Shown here: piece after piece, positions 9,310-16,783 of the stretch
Numbering within the stretch: position 1 is the first letter of the stretch
Layout of the letters: each line of letters begins with the position of its first letter
Assembly: GCF_013046825.1 (NCBI RefSeq)
Contig: NZ_CP053187.1
Location: 217,501 to 281,500 of the forward strand
Direction: 5' to 3'
Length of the DNA stretch: 64,000 nucleotides
Origin: Turicibacter sanguinis
Lineage (GTDB): Bacteria; Bacillota_I; Bacilli_A; MOL361; Turicibacteraceae
Notes under the pieces: model-generated
What the model was told of the DNA's origin: nothing
Databases searched by the model: none
What the model saw: the letters and a program-made list of their open reading frames with translations, nothing else
Translations under genes and position numbers: made by a program

Positions 9310-10143
9310 TTGGCTACCTTTTTTTTTACTAAGCTATCTACACTAGGTAATAACTACCTCATTATCAACCTGCTAGAACAACCTAAAAGTAATATGGACT
9401 GGTCACAATTAGCACTTAAAATAACGGATGCAAGTACCGGAATTTTATCGGACGGTATCATCATTTTAACCCCCTCTGATATAGCAGATGTAAAAATGAT
9501 GATTTATAATAAAGATGGATCTAGAGCTAAAACATGCGGAAATGGATTACGGCTCATAGGTCGATATTTAATGGAAATTGACCGTTTTAATCAAGATCAA
9601 ATCTTAGTCGAAACAGATGCTAATATTTCCACGTTAACACATGATAAAGATGTCATCACAGTAGACTTAGGACTTGCACATATGTTAACTGAACCTTATG
9701 AACCACTGAGCCTTAAAAGTGATGTCACAAAGTATTGTAAAGAAATTGAAACATCATTCGGCATTTGGATGGTGGATATGATTTCGATGGGAAATCCTCA
9801 TTTTATTATATACACGGATGAAGATCATCATACCTTTTACGAGGAAATGGGGCGCTTATCAAAGCGTTACGATGTCAATGTTGGAATGTTAACTGTCATA
9901 AATGATCACGAATTAAAATTAACAACTTATGAGCGTGGAGCTGGTTTTACAGGCGCGTGTGGAACGAATACGGCTGCTGCGGTTGCGAGTGCCGTTGTTA
10001 GACGACAAGTGCTTCCTAATGAAATCATCAAGGTGTACTTACCTGGTGGAATTTTAGAAGTTAAGTGGGATTTAAACGATCATCTTTTGGCATCAGGAAA
10101 AACAACGAAGGTCTGCTGTGGAACTTATTTTGATGAAGACTAA
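9310..10143 (+). CDS. dapF: Diaminopimelate epimerase DapF
   Basis: It converts LL- to meso-diaminopimelate for lysine and peptidoglycan synthesis. The 277-aa length is typical. Both catalytic cysteines are visible: C76 in TCGNGLR and C217 in GACGTNT. The start codon is TTG (9310), supported by AAGGAGGAA 7 nt upstream, and no alternative ATG is near. The gene stands alone on the plus strand, divergent from yutI, and converges on yutF across a compact terminator. Confidence 0.95.
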   Translation: MATFFFTKLSTLGNNYLIINLLEQPKSNMDWSQLALKITDASTGILSDGIIILTPSDIADVKMMIYNKDGSRAKTCGNGLRLIGRYLMEIDRFNQDQILVETDANISTLTHDKDVITVDLGLAHMLTEPYEPLSLKSDVTKYCKEIETSFGIWMVDMISMGNPHFIIYTDEDHHTFYEEMGRLSKRYDVNVGMLTVINDHELKLTTYERGAGFTGACGTNTAAAVASAVVRRQVLPNEIIKVYLPGGILEVKWDLNDHLLASGKTTKVCCGTYFDED

Positions 10144-10168
10144 AAAAAAGGCCCTTGGGCCTTTTTTT
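10142..10168. terminator. Compact bidirectional terminator, dapF/yutF
   Basis: AAAAAAAAGGCCC and GGGCCTTTTTTT form a perfect stem with a two-base loop. The stop codons of both convergent genes lie at its outer edges (TAA at 10141-10143; TAA on the minus strand from 10169). Confidence 0.92.
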
Positions 10169-10925
10169 AAATATTAAATTCTGATAGGTCTTTTAAAATA
10201 TGGGTTGGCTTAGCGTCGTAACTCATGACTTCTTCACGAAGTGAAACGCCCCCTTCAATATAGATGGTTGGAATATTAGCATTAATTCCAGCTAAAATGT
10301 CTGTAAAATAGTTATCACCAATCATGGCCACTTCTTGCCTTGGAACCTTAATCATCTCAAGGGCTTTTTCCATGATGATACGCTCTGGCTTCCCAATAAA
10401 AATAGGATCAACACCCGTAGAAACGGTAATAACAGATGTTAAGGCACCATTACCTGGCATCAATCCACGCTCAGTTGGAATGGCAACATCGCCATTCGTT
10501 GAAATGAAGGTTGCCCCTTGTCGAATTCCAAGACAAGCTAATCCATACTTTTCATAGTTAATGTCACGATCAAGTCCAATAACAACATAGTCTGGTTGCT
10601 CAGATGTTAACGTCAGTCCTTTTTCAAGCAAAGCTGTTTCAAGACCAATTTCACCAATCATATAAACCTTGGCATTTGGATTTTGCTCATAAATATATTG
10701 AGCCGTTGCCATAGATGGTGTGTAAATCTGCTCTTTTGTGACAGGATAACCATGTTTTTGTAAGACGTCTGCCACCATGTCTGGTGTTTTAGAACTGTTA
10801 TTTGTTAAAAATAAATACGGAATTTGCTTTTCATGAAGTTTTTTTACAAATTGTAACGTTTCGTTTATGACCTCACATCCTCGGTAAGCTGTTCCATCTA
10901 AGTCGATTAAATATCCTTTATACAT
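10167..10925 (-). CDS. yutF: HAD-family phosphatase, NagD/YutF-like
   Basis: A 252-aa HAD-superfamily hydrolase of the NagD/p-nitrophenyl-phosphatase-like (IIA) type. Motif I is LIDLDGTAYRG at the N-terminus, motif II is LFLTNNSSK, the catalytic Lys lies in FIGKPE, and motif IV is AMIGDNYFTDI. It should dephosphorylate a small phosphorylated metabolite; the substrate is not evident. It lies about 30 bp downstream of the yutD-like gene and is likely co-transcribed with it, as in Bacillus. Confidence 0.9.
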   Translation of the reverse strand: MYKGYLIDLDGTAYRGCEVINETLQFVKKLHEKQIPYLFLTNNSSKTPDMVADVLQKHGYPVTKEQIYTPSMATAQYIYEQNPNAKVYMIGEIGLETALLEKGLTLTSEQPDYVVIGLDRDINYEKYGLACLGIRQGATFISTNGDVAIPTERGLMPGNGALTSVITVSTGVDPIFIGKPERIIMEKALEMIKVPRQEVAMIGDNYFTDILAGINANIPTIYIEGGVSLREEVMSYDAKPTHILKDLSEFNI

Positions 10926-10954
10926 GCTATCTTCCTCGTTGTCTATCTCATTTA

Positions 10955-11251
10955 TTATTCAGTTGCAGTTTCAGGTTGAACGGTGATTTTTTCTAATACA
11001 TAATAGGGGCATCCATAAACGCAATATTCTGTTAAATATTCTGGAATCGTGATACATTTTAATTCCAGTGGAACATTTTTGCGCTCGTTATAATAGAAGC
11101 CTTTTAAACGTAATTGGCCTCCTGAAAAATCCCCCACAATTACATCGTATTTTTCTAAAATTTCAGTTAATTTTTGATAAAATAATTCTTCTTCAAATTC
11201 CACTAGATGGGATTTCACTAATTTATAACGATATCGGCTCACTTTTTTCAC
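10955..11251 (-). CDS. yutD: YutD family protein (DUF1027)
   Basis: A 98-aa protein of the YutD/DUF1027 family. Family-like features are FSGGQLRLKGFY and the end segment PEYLTEYCVYGCPYYVLEK with two cysteines. The function is unknown. I chose GTG at 11251, which has AGGAGG 7 nt upstream; the frame is open to an ATG at 11296 but that start has no ribosome-binding site. It sits just upstream of yutF on the same strand, the Bacillus order. Confidence 0.8.
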   Translation of the reverse strand: MKKVSRYRYKLVKSHLVEFEEELFYQKLTEILEKYDVIVGDFSGGQLRLKGFYYNERKNVPLELKCITIPEYLTEYCVYGCPYYVLEKITVQPETATE

Positions 11252-11320
11252 CTCACTACCTCCTAGTCTATTAATAGTTATTTTATCATAAATCATGATT
11301 AAAGTTAATTTTTATGTCAG

Positions 11321-11353
11321 AAGCCGTATTTTTTCAGTTTAAAAATACGGCTT
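11321..11353 (-). terminator. Hairpin after yunB
   Basis: AAGCCGTATTTTT pairs with AAAAATACGGCTT over a short loop just downstream of the yunB stop. The following T tract is weak (CTGACAT), so it may be a 3'-end stabiliser rather than a full intrinsic terminator. Confidence 0.55.
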
Positions 11354-11361
11354 TTGTTAGG

Positions 11362-12204
11362 TTATTCTAATAAAAGGTTTTCCATTCCCTCTGCTACACT
11401 TTGTTCAGGTGATGGATTTGGTACTGGTGTTTGCGTATTTGAGTTGCTAGATGAAGTATCTGTACTACCCGAAATTGGATTCATTGGTGATGCCGAACTA
11501 TTTCCAATGTAATAGTATTGTGGTGTTTGTCCCGTAATCATTTTTAATACCAGTGGACTTGAAACTGAGACAGTGACTTCATCCGATTTAAACGGTAATA
11601 AGACCTCTAATTTGACATCTACTTTTAATAAAATTTCAAGTAAGGCATTATTGATTCCGTATGGTTTAACTTCTGTTACAATGTCAGTTACAGTACTTCC
11701 ATTTAGCTTAACACTCACCGGAAAACTTGGACCAATATCATGAAACAGCGACAAATTAAAGGCCGCCGCCCATGGAATATTAATCAAGACGCCATCTTCA
11801 TAAGGTCCCCCATAGATAGCATCCAAACCAAGTTCAGTTAAGTCACCACTCTCCACGAGCAGTAATTTCTCTTCTATTTGCTGGGTAGTTGAAACGAGCA
11901 AGCGATTCAAAACAGGTGTATTGACGATGATGCTACTGACGAGTCCCTCATCATTTTCTTTAAATTTAATGACTTCATCTATTTTGAAGTTGACGAGTTC
12001 GCTTTGCGCAATGCCTTCCTTAATAATTAAGGTGGCGATATTTGTCGTTTGAGCCTTCGCATAAGTCATGACAACGGGATATAGATTCTGATACATAAAG
12101 GTTAAACTAACATAAATTCCCCATCCAACTAAAACCGCGATGCCTATTCTTCTCCATTTTTTTAGATTAATATAATATCGTTTTCTTCTTCGACGTCGCC
12201 TCAT
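11362..12204 (-). CDS. yunB: Sporulation protein YunB
   Basis: A 280-aa protein matching the YunB family, which in Bacillus belongs to the mother-cell sigma-E regulon. The N-terminus is extremely Arg-rich (MRRRRRRKR), followed by one transmembrane segment (about 20-38); the remainder should be extracytoplasmic. The C-terminal about 50 residues are a low-complexity Ser/Asn/Thr/Pro stretch. In the family the conserved part covers about residues 40-230. It is a single gene, divergent from the GH13 gene at 12464. Confidence 0.83.
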   Translation of the reverse strand: MRRRRRRKRYYINLKKWRRIGIAVLVGWGIYVSLTFMYQNLYPVVMTYAKAQTTNIATLIIKEGIAQSELVNFKIDEVIKFKENDEGLVSSIIVNTPVLNRLLVSTTQQIEEKLLLVESGDLTELGLDAIYGGPYEDGVLINIPWAAAFNLSLFHDIGPSFPVSVKLNGSTVTDIVTEVKPYGINNALLEILLKVDVKLEVLLPFKSDEVTVSVSSPLVLKMITGQTPQYYYIGNSSASPMNPISGSTDTSSSNSNTQTPVPNPSPEQSVAEGMENLLLE

Positions 12205-12279
12205 ATTTTACTTCTTTTCCTCCCTTAGTTCATTGTGTCGTTAATTGTCACTTCCTGAATTTTATTGTTTCCAATTTAG

Positions 12280-12308
12280 AAAACCGGTTACACAGGTGAA
12301 ACGTTTCA
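12280..12308 (+). promoter_or_regulatory. Two LacI-type operator sites upstream of GH13 gene
   Basis: AAAACCGGTTAC (12280-12291) resembles the GTAAYCGGTTAC sites at 15737 and 54236. TGAAACGTTTCA (12297-12308) is a perfect 12-bp palindrome of the LacI/GalR class centred on CG. Both lie just upstream of the -35 box at 12317. Assignment to the nearby LacI-type regulator or to CcpA is inference. Confidence 0.6.
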
Positions 12309-12316
12309 AAAACTCA

Positions 12317-12345
12317 TTGAAATTCAATTGCTAAGGTGGCATAAT
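12317..12345 (+). promoter_or_regulatory. Promoter of GH13-MATE operon
   Basis: TTGAAA (12317-12322), a 17-nt spacer and CATAAT (12340-12345) form a good sigma-A promoter about 115 bp before the start codon. Confidence 0.65.
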
Positions 12346-12463
12346 GAAAACGTAGCCAATAAAATGGATGCGATTTAATAACTGAATTCAATGATTATTA
12401 AATATATATTCAATTGAGGGGATAACATTGAACAGTTTTATAATAAAAAGGAGTGAAATTTTA

Positions 12464-14314
12464 ATGAACTATCATGCAATTTATCATCGACCAAAACAAA
12501 ACTATGCTTACGCATACGATAAAAAGACCATTCACCTTCGTATTCGTACGGCTAAAGATGAAGTAGAACGCGCAGAGGTTATTTTCGGAGATCCTTATCA
12601 CTGGGTTGCTGGTGGTGGTGGCGGAAACTTAAACGCTGAAGGTGCTAGTGGTTGGATGTCAAAAACCGTTGAAATGAAAAAAGAAGCATCAACTGAATTA
12701 TTTGATTATTGGATTGCGGCTGTCAGCCCAGAGTTTAGACGTATGCGTTATGCTTTCGTTTTAGAGTCAGATAAAGAACAAATTTTATTTGGGGAAAAGA
12801 AAATTGTTAATTTAACTAATAAAGCAAAAGATTCAGATATGACTGAGGAAAAAACACACTTTGAAAACTTAGGAAACTTCTTCTGCTTCCCATTCTTAAA
12901 TGGTATTGATGTTTTCAATGCTCCTGCTTGGGTAAAAGAAACCGTATGGTATCAAATCTTCCCTGAACGTTTTGCAAATGGAGATGCTTCAATTGATCCT
13001 AAAAATGTAGTCGAATGGGGATCTGTTGATCCAAAATACGATACGTTCTTTGGAGGCGATATTCAAGGAATTATCGATCACTTAGATCATATTGAGGATT
13101 TAGGAATTACAGGAATCTACTTCTGCCCGATTTTTAAATCACCATCAACTCACAAATATGATACGGAAGATTACTTTGAAATTGATCCTCAATTTGGAAC
13201 AAAAGAATTATTCAAACAATTTGTTGAGTTAGCACATGCCCGTGGGATTCGTATTATGTTAGATGCTGTCTTCAATCACTGCGGTTGGAATTTCCCACAA
13301 TGGCAAGATGTTGTGAAAAATGGTGAAAAATCAGAATACAAAGACTGGTTCCATATTCGTAAGTTCCCATTAATTGAAGAAGATTTTGATGAAATTTTAC
13401 AACCTAATGGATTAAATTATGATGCTTTCGCATTTTGTGAGAATATGCCAAAGTTAAATACAGAAAATCCAGAAGTGTTAGATTATTTCTTAGAAGTTGG
13501 GCGTTATTGGGTTCGTGAATTTGACATTGATGGATGGCGTTTAGATGTGTCTAATGAAGTCGATCATGCATTCTGGCGTGAATTTAGAAAAGCGGTTCGT
13601 GAAATCAAGGATGATGTCTATATCTTAGGTGAGATTTGGCATGATTCTCAACCTTGGTTAAATGGTGATCAATTTGATGCCGTTATGAATTATCCATTAA
13701 CAGACGCGATGCTCGAGTTTATTGCAAAAGATCGAATGAAGCCATCTGAGTTTAAAGTAGCGATTAATAAGATTTATACAGACTACGCTCACAATGTAAA
13801 TGAAGTGGCTTTTAATTTACTAGATAGTCACGATACAACGCGTTTATTAACGACTTGCGAAGGTAATAAAGCAAAAGCGTTATTAGCTTATACCTTCCAA
13901 ATGACACAAACCGGTTCACCTTGTATTTATTATGGTGGCGAAATTGGTTTAGATGGTGGAGCGGATCCACTATGCCGTCGTTGTATGATTTGGGATGAAG
14001 AAAAACAAGATCGTGAAATGTATGATTATTTAAAACAATTAATTCGCATTCGTAAAAACTATCCGGCGATGCGTTCTCATGAATTACAGTGGATTGAAAC
14101 AAATGATAAAGAGAATGTGATCATCTTCAAAAAAGTTTTCAAAGACGAAGAAATCTATGTGATTTTAAATAATCAAGATGAGGCAAAATCAGTTAGTGTT
14201 CCAACTACGATGAATCAAATGTATCGTAACCTTATGACTGATGAGGAAATGATCATTAAAAATAGGGTAAAAATAGCACCTCTTTCTGCCCTATTATTAG
14301 TGCCAGTTAAATAG
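12464..14314 (+). CDS. GH13 neopullulanase / cyclomaltodextrinase-type enzyme
   Basis: A 616-aa intracellular glycoside hydrolase of the GH13_20 type (neopullulanase, maltogenic amylase, cyclomaltodextrinase), with no signal peptide. The first about 130 residues fit the N-terminal CBM34-like domain. Catalytic-barrel motifs appear in order: DAVFNHCG (about 267), GWRLDVSNEVD (nucleophile Asp about 362), LGEIWHD (acid Glu about 390), MNYPLTDAM, and LLDSHDTTR (about 457). It would cut imported maltodextrins, cyclodextrins or pullulan fragments to glucose, maltose or panose. I chose the ATG at 12464 (AAAAAGGAG upstream) over a TTG at 12428. A MATE gene follows after a small hairpin. Confidence 0.9.
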   Translation: MNYHAIYHRPKQNYAYAYDKKTIHLRIRTAKDEVERAEVIFGDPYHWVAGGGGGNLNAEGASGWMSKTVEMKKEASTELFDYWIAAVSPEFRRMRYAFVLESDKEQILFGEKKIVNLTNKAKDSDMTEEKTHFENLGNFFCFPFLNGIDVFNAPAWVKETVWYQIFPERFANGDASIDPKNVVEWGSVDPKYDTFFGGDIQGIIDHLDHIEDLGITGIYFCPIFKSPSTHKYDTEDYFEIDPQFGTKELFKQFVELAHARGIRIMLDAVFNHCGWNFPQWQDVVKNGEKSEYKDWFHIRKFPLIEEDFDEILQPNGLNYDAFAFCENMPKLNTENPEVLDYFLEVGRYWVREFDIDGWRLDVSNEVDHAFWREFRKAVREIKDDVYILGEIWHDSQPWLNGDQFDAVMNYPLTDAMLEFIAKDRMKPSEFKVAINKIYTDYAHNVNEVAFNLLDSHDTTRLLTTCEGNKAKALLAYTFQMTQTGSPCIYYGGEIGLDGGADPLCRRCMIWDEEKQDREMYDYLKQLIRIRKNYPAMRSHELQWIETNDKENVIIFKKVFKDEEIYVILNNQDEAKSVSVPTTMNQMYRNLMTDEEMIIKNRVKIAPLSALLLVPVK

Positions 14315-14322
14315 TAACTGGC
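14302..14322 (+). other. Hairpin at the GH13 stop codon
   Basis: GCCAGTTA and TAACTGGC form a perfect 8-bp stem whose loop AATAG holds the GH13 stop codon. Only TTTA follows, so it is more likely an intra-operon processing or attenuation hairpin than a strong terminator. Confidence 0.5.
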
Positions 14323-14338
14323 TTTAGGGGGGAAAGTT

Positions 14339-15670
14339 ATGTCATTTGAAAAAAAATCATTATTTCAATTATCGTGGCCTATTTTCATTGAGTTGACACT
14401 GTTCATGCTTATGGGAATGGTCGATACCTTCATGTTAAGCGCCTATTCGGATAATGCAGTAGCCGCTGTTGGAATGTCGAATCAAGTCATTAACTTGATT
14501 GGGGTGATGTTCAACTTTGTGGCAGCGGGAACGATTATCTTAGTATCACAAAATTTAGGAGCCAAAAATCAAACGAAGGCATGCGAGGTCTCAATCGTTT
14601 CGATTGGGGCCAACTTTTTGATTGGTATTATTTTAAGTGTTGTGATGATTACGTGTTCAAAATATATTTTAACATTCATGAATACGCCACTTGAAATTAT
14701 GGATATAACGCTTAATTATACGAAAATTATTGGAAGCTTTTTATTTTTAATGGCCATTCAACCGGTCTTAAGTGGCATCTTACGAAGCTTTGGGTATACG
14801 AAACATTCCATGATTATTACGTTAATTGCCAATCTGATTAATATTTGTGGGAATGCCCTATTTATCTATGGATTGTTTGGGGTCCCAGAACTAGGACCGG
14901 TTGGAGTCGCTATTTCAACGGTATTTAGTCGATTCGTAACGGTTGTCTTGATTGCTGTGATTATTTATCGTAAAATTGAGTTCAAATTTTCAACACACTT
15001 CTTCAAATCTTGGCCACTTCAAGATGTTAAAAATATTTTAAAAATCGGAGTCCCATCAGCTCTTGAACAACTTGCTTATTCAACATCACAAGTCATTATT
15101 ATTTCCTTTGTTTCCATGCTTGGAACACTAGCGATTACAACGCGTGTTTATACGGGGAATATTTCGATGTTTGTTTATTTATTCAGTTTAGCAATTGCTC
15201 AAGGAAATCAAGTGTTAGTAGGCTATTTGATTGGTGAGAAAAAAACAGATGAGGTTTCGCATCAGACATTTAAAACGCAGAGATTAGCCGTATCCGTCTC
15301 ACTTGGACTTTCAATTATTTGTTACTTAGGCAGTGATTTTTTATTTGGAATTTTTACAAGTGATGCAAATATTCTAAGTCTTGGACACACGCTTTTATTA
15401 ATTAATGTATTCTTAGAAATTGGTCGTGCAACAAATCTTGTCTTAACGAATGCTTTAAAAGCAGCGGGAGATATTAATTATCCATTTATTTTAGGGATTG
15501 TTGGGATGTGGGTCATTTGTATTCCAGTCGCTTATGTTCTTGGGATTTGGTTTGGTCTTGGATTAGCTGGTATTTGGATTGCATTTGCAGTGGATGAGTG
15601 TTTCCGAGGACTGGTCTTCACCATTCGTTGGAAGTCCCAAAAATGGGTAAATAAGTCGTTTATTTCCTAA
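14339..15670 (+). CDS. MATE family efflux transporter
   Basis: A 443-aa MATE-family protein with about 12 hydrophobic segments. The N-terminal LSWPIFIELTLFMLMGMVDTFML and the repeat-like PLEI...LSGILRSFG region are typical of the NorM/DinF-like group, which exports cationic compounds using Na+ or H+ gradients. The start has GGGGGGAAAG 5 nt upstream. It begins 24 bp after the GH13 stop and probably shares that promoter, an unexpected pairing. The substrate cannot be predicted. Confidence 0.9.
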   Translation: MSFEKKSLFQLSWPIFIELTLFMLMGMVDTFMLSAYSDNAVAAVGMSNQVINLIGVMFNFVAAGTIILVSQNLGAKNQTKACEVSIVSIGANFLIGIILSVVMITCSKYILTFMNTPLEIMDITLNYTKIIGSFLFLMAIQPVLSGILRSFGYTKHSMIITLIANLINICGNALFIYGLFGVPELGPVGVAISTVFSRFVTVVLIAVIIYRKIEFKFSTHFFKSWPLQDVKNILKIGVPSALEQLAYSTSQVIIISFVSMLGTLAITTRVYTGNISMFVYLFSLAIAQGNQVLVGYLIGEKKTDEVSHQTFKTQRLAVSVSLGLSIICYLGSDFLFGIFTSDANILSLGHTLLLINVFLEIGRATNLVLTNALKAAGDINYPFILGIVGMWVICIPVAYVLGIWFGLGLAGIWIAFAVDECFRGLVFTIRWKSQKWVNKSFIS

Positions 15671-15697
15671 TTTTAGCGTTTTACATCGAGACGATGA

Positions 15698-15726
15698 TTG
15701 ACATTAACAGCTCACGTCTTTATAAT
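15698..15726 (+). promoter_or_regulatory. Consensus promoter of the lacI-type gene
   Basis: TTGACA (15698-15703), exactly 17 nt, and TATAAT (15721-15726): a perfect sigma-A consensus. Confidence 0.9.
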
Positions 15727-15736
15727 TAAGGGATAG

Positions 15737-15748
15737 GTTAACGATTAC
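15737..15748 (+). promoter_or_regulatory. Putative autoregulatory LacI-type operator
   Basis: GTTAACGATTAC is an imperfect palindrome with a central CG, 10 bp after the -10 box, so it covers about +5 to +16 of the transcript. On the other strand it reads GTAATCGTTAAC, close to GTAATCGGTTAC upstream of the second GH13 gene. The position fits roadblock autorepression. Confidence 0.6.
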
Positions 15749-15773
15749 ATAAATAGTTTTAGGGGTGGCAAAT

Positions 15774-16745
15774 TTGGCAAATATTAAAGACGTAGCAAAG
15801 CTTGCGAATGTATCAGTCGCGACCGTTTCTCGTGTTATTAATAGTAAAGGTTACGTTAATGAACATACAAAAGAGCTTGTAATGAAGGCAATCGAAGAAT
15901 TAAATTACGTTCCAAATGAAATTGCCCGTTCACTTTATCGAAAATCATCAAAAATTATTGGAGTTATTATTCCTGATTTAAAGAATGAATTTTTCAACGA
16001 CATGATTTCAGGGATGGAAGAGGTTATTTTACATCATGGCTATAAAACAATGCTATGTACTTCAAAGGAGAGTATTGATCGTGAAAAAGAATATTTACAA
16101 ATATTCTCAACCAATAAAATTGATGGTCTAATTTTATGCTCAAATTCACCGGATATCGCTTCTTATACTAATTTAGATATTCCAATTGTCGCACTGGATC
16201 GTATTATCAGTAAAGATATCCCATCTGTTACAGCCGATAATTATATGGGAGGAATTTTAGCAGCCAATCGACTCATGTCACTCGGATGTAAAAATATCGT
16301 TCAATTCCGAGGTCCATCAACAGTTGCACCTGCGAATGAACGTTGTAATGGCTTTTTAGAGACGATGAACCGTGATCCCTATATTCGTGTCCATACGGTA
16401 GAGCTTGATTTTTCAACAGATAATACCTCAGAAATTTATAAATTTTTAATTACGCATCCTCAAATTGATGGAATCTTTGCTGGAAGTGACATCATTGCAG
16501 CGCGTGCGATGCGTTGTTTAAAAAAATTAGGACGTTCAGTCCCAGAAGATGTTCAAATTGTTGGATATGATAACATCAGCATCTGTGAATTTACCGATCC
16601 AACGATTACAACTATTGCCCAACCGATTCAATCAATGGGAGAAATCGCTGCTGAAACCTTATTTAAGTTAATTAAAAAGGAACCGATTGAACAATTACAT
16701 ATTACATTACCTGTTGAACTCATCGAACGTGAGTCAACAAAATAA
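15774..16745 (+). CDS. LacI-family transcriptional regulator
   Basis: A 323-aa repressor of the LacI/GalR family. The helix-turn-helix and hinge region is ANIKDVAKLANVSVATVSRV followed by YVPNEIARSLYRKSS; the rest is a periplasmic-binding-protein-like effector domain (FAGSDIIAARAMRCLK, VPEDVQIVGYDN). I chose TTG at 15774, giving the classic MANIKDVAK start with AGGGGTGG 5 nt upstream; a GTG at 15765 overlaps that site. Its neighbours suggest alpha-glucan or maltose control, but the effector is not readable from sequence. Operators for it are proposed at 12280, 15737 and 54236. Confidence 0.9.
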   Translation: MANIKDVAKLANVSVATVSRVINSKGYVNEHTKELVMKAIEELNYVPNEIARSLYRKSSKIIGVIIPDLKNEFFNDMISGMEEVILHHGYKTMLCTSKESIDREKEYLQIFSTNKIDGLILCSNSPDIASYTNLDIPIVALDRIISKDIPSVTADNYMGGILAANRLMSLGCKNIVQFRGPSTVAPANERCNGFLETMNRDPYIRVHTVELDFSTDNTSEIYKFLITHPQIDGIFAGSDIIAARAMRCLKKLGRSVPEDVQIVGYDNISICEFTDPTITTIAQPIQSMGEIAAETLFKLIKKEPIEQLHITLPVELIERESTK

Positions 16746-16780
16746 AAAATACCGTGAGGCGCTGCTTCACGGTATTTTTT
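16744..16780. terminator. Bidirectional terminator, lacI / M14 peptidase
   Basis: AAAAAATACCGTGA(g)GC pairs with GC(t)TCACGGTATTTTTT. It separates two convergent genes and has A and T tracts on both sides. Confidence 0.9.
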
Positions 16781-16783
16781 ATT

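Noticed and set aside
12297-12308. TGAAACGTTTCA as a standard CcpA cre site
   Set aside because: The 12-bp spacing of TG...CA does not match the usual 14-bp cre layout, so I describe it as a LacI-class site without naming CcpA.
12428-12463. TTG start for the GH13 protein
   Set aside because: It has a poor ribosome-binding site; the ATG at 12464 has AAAAAGGAG at good spacing and matches the expected N-terminus.
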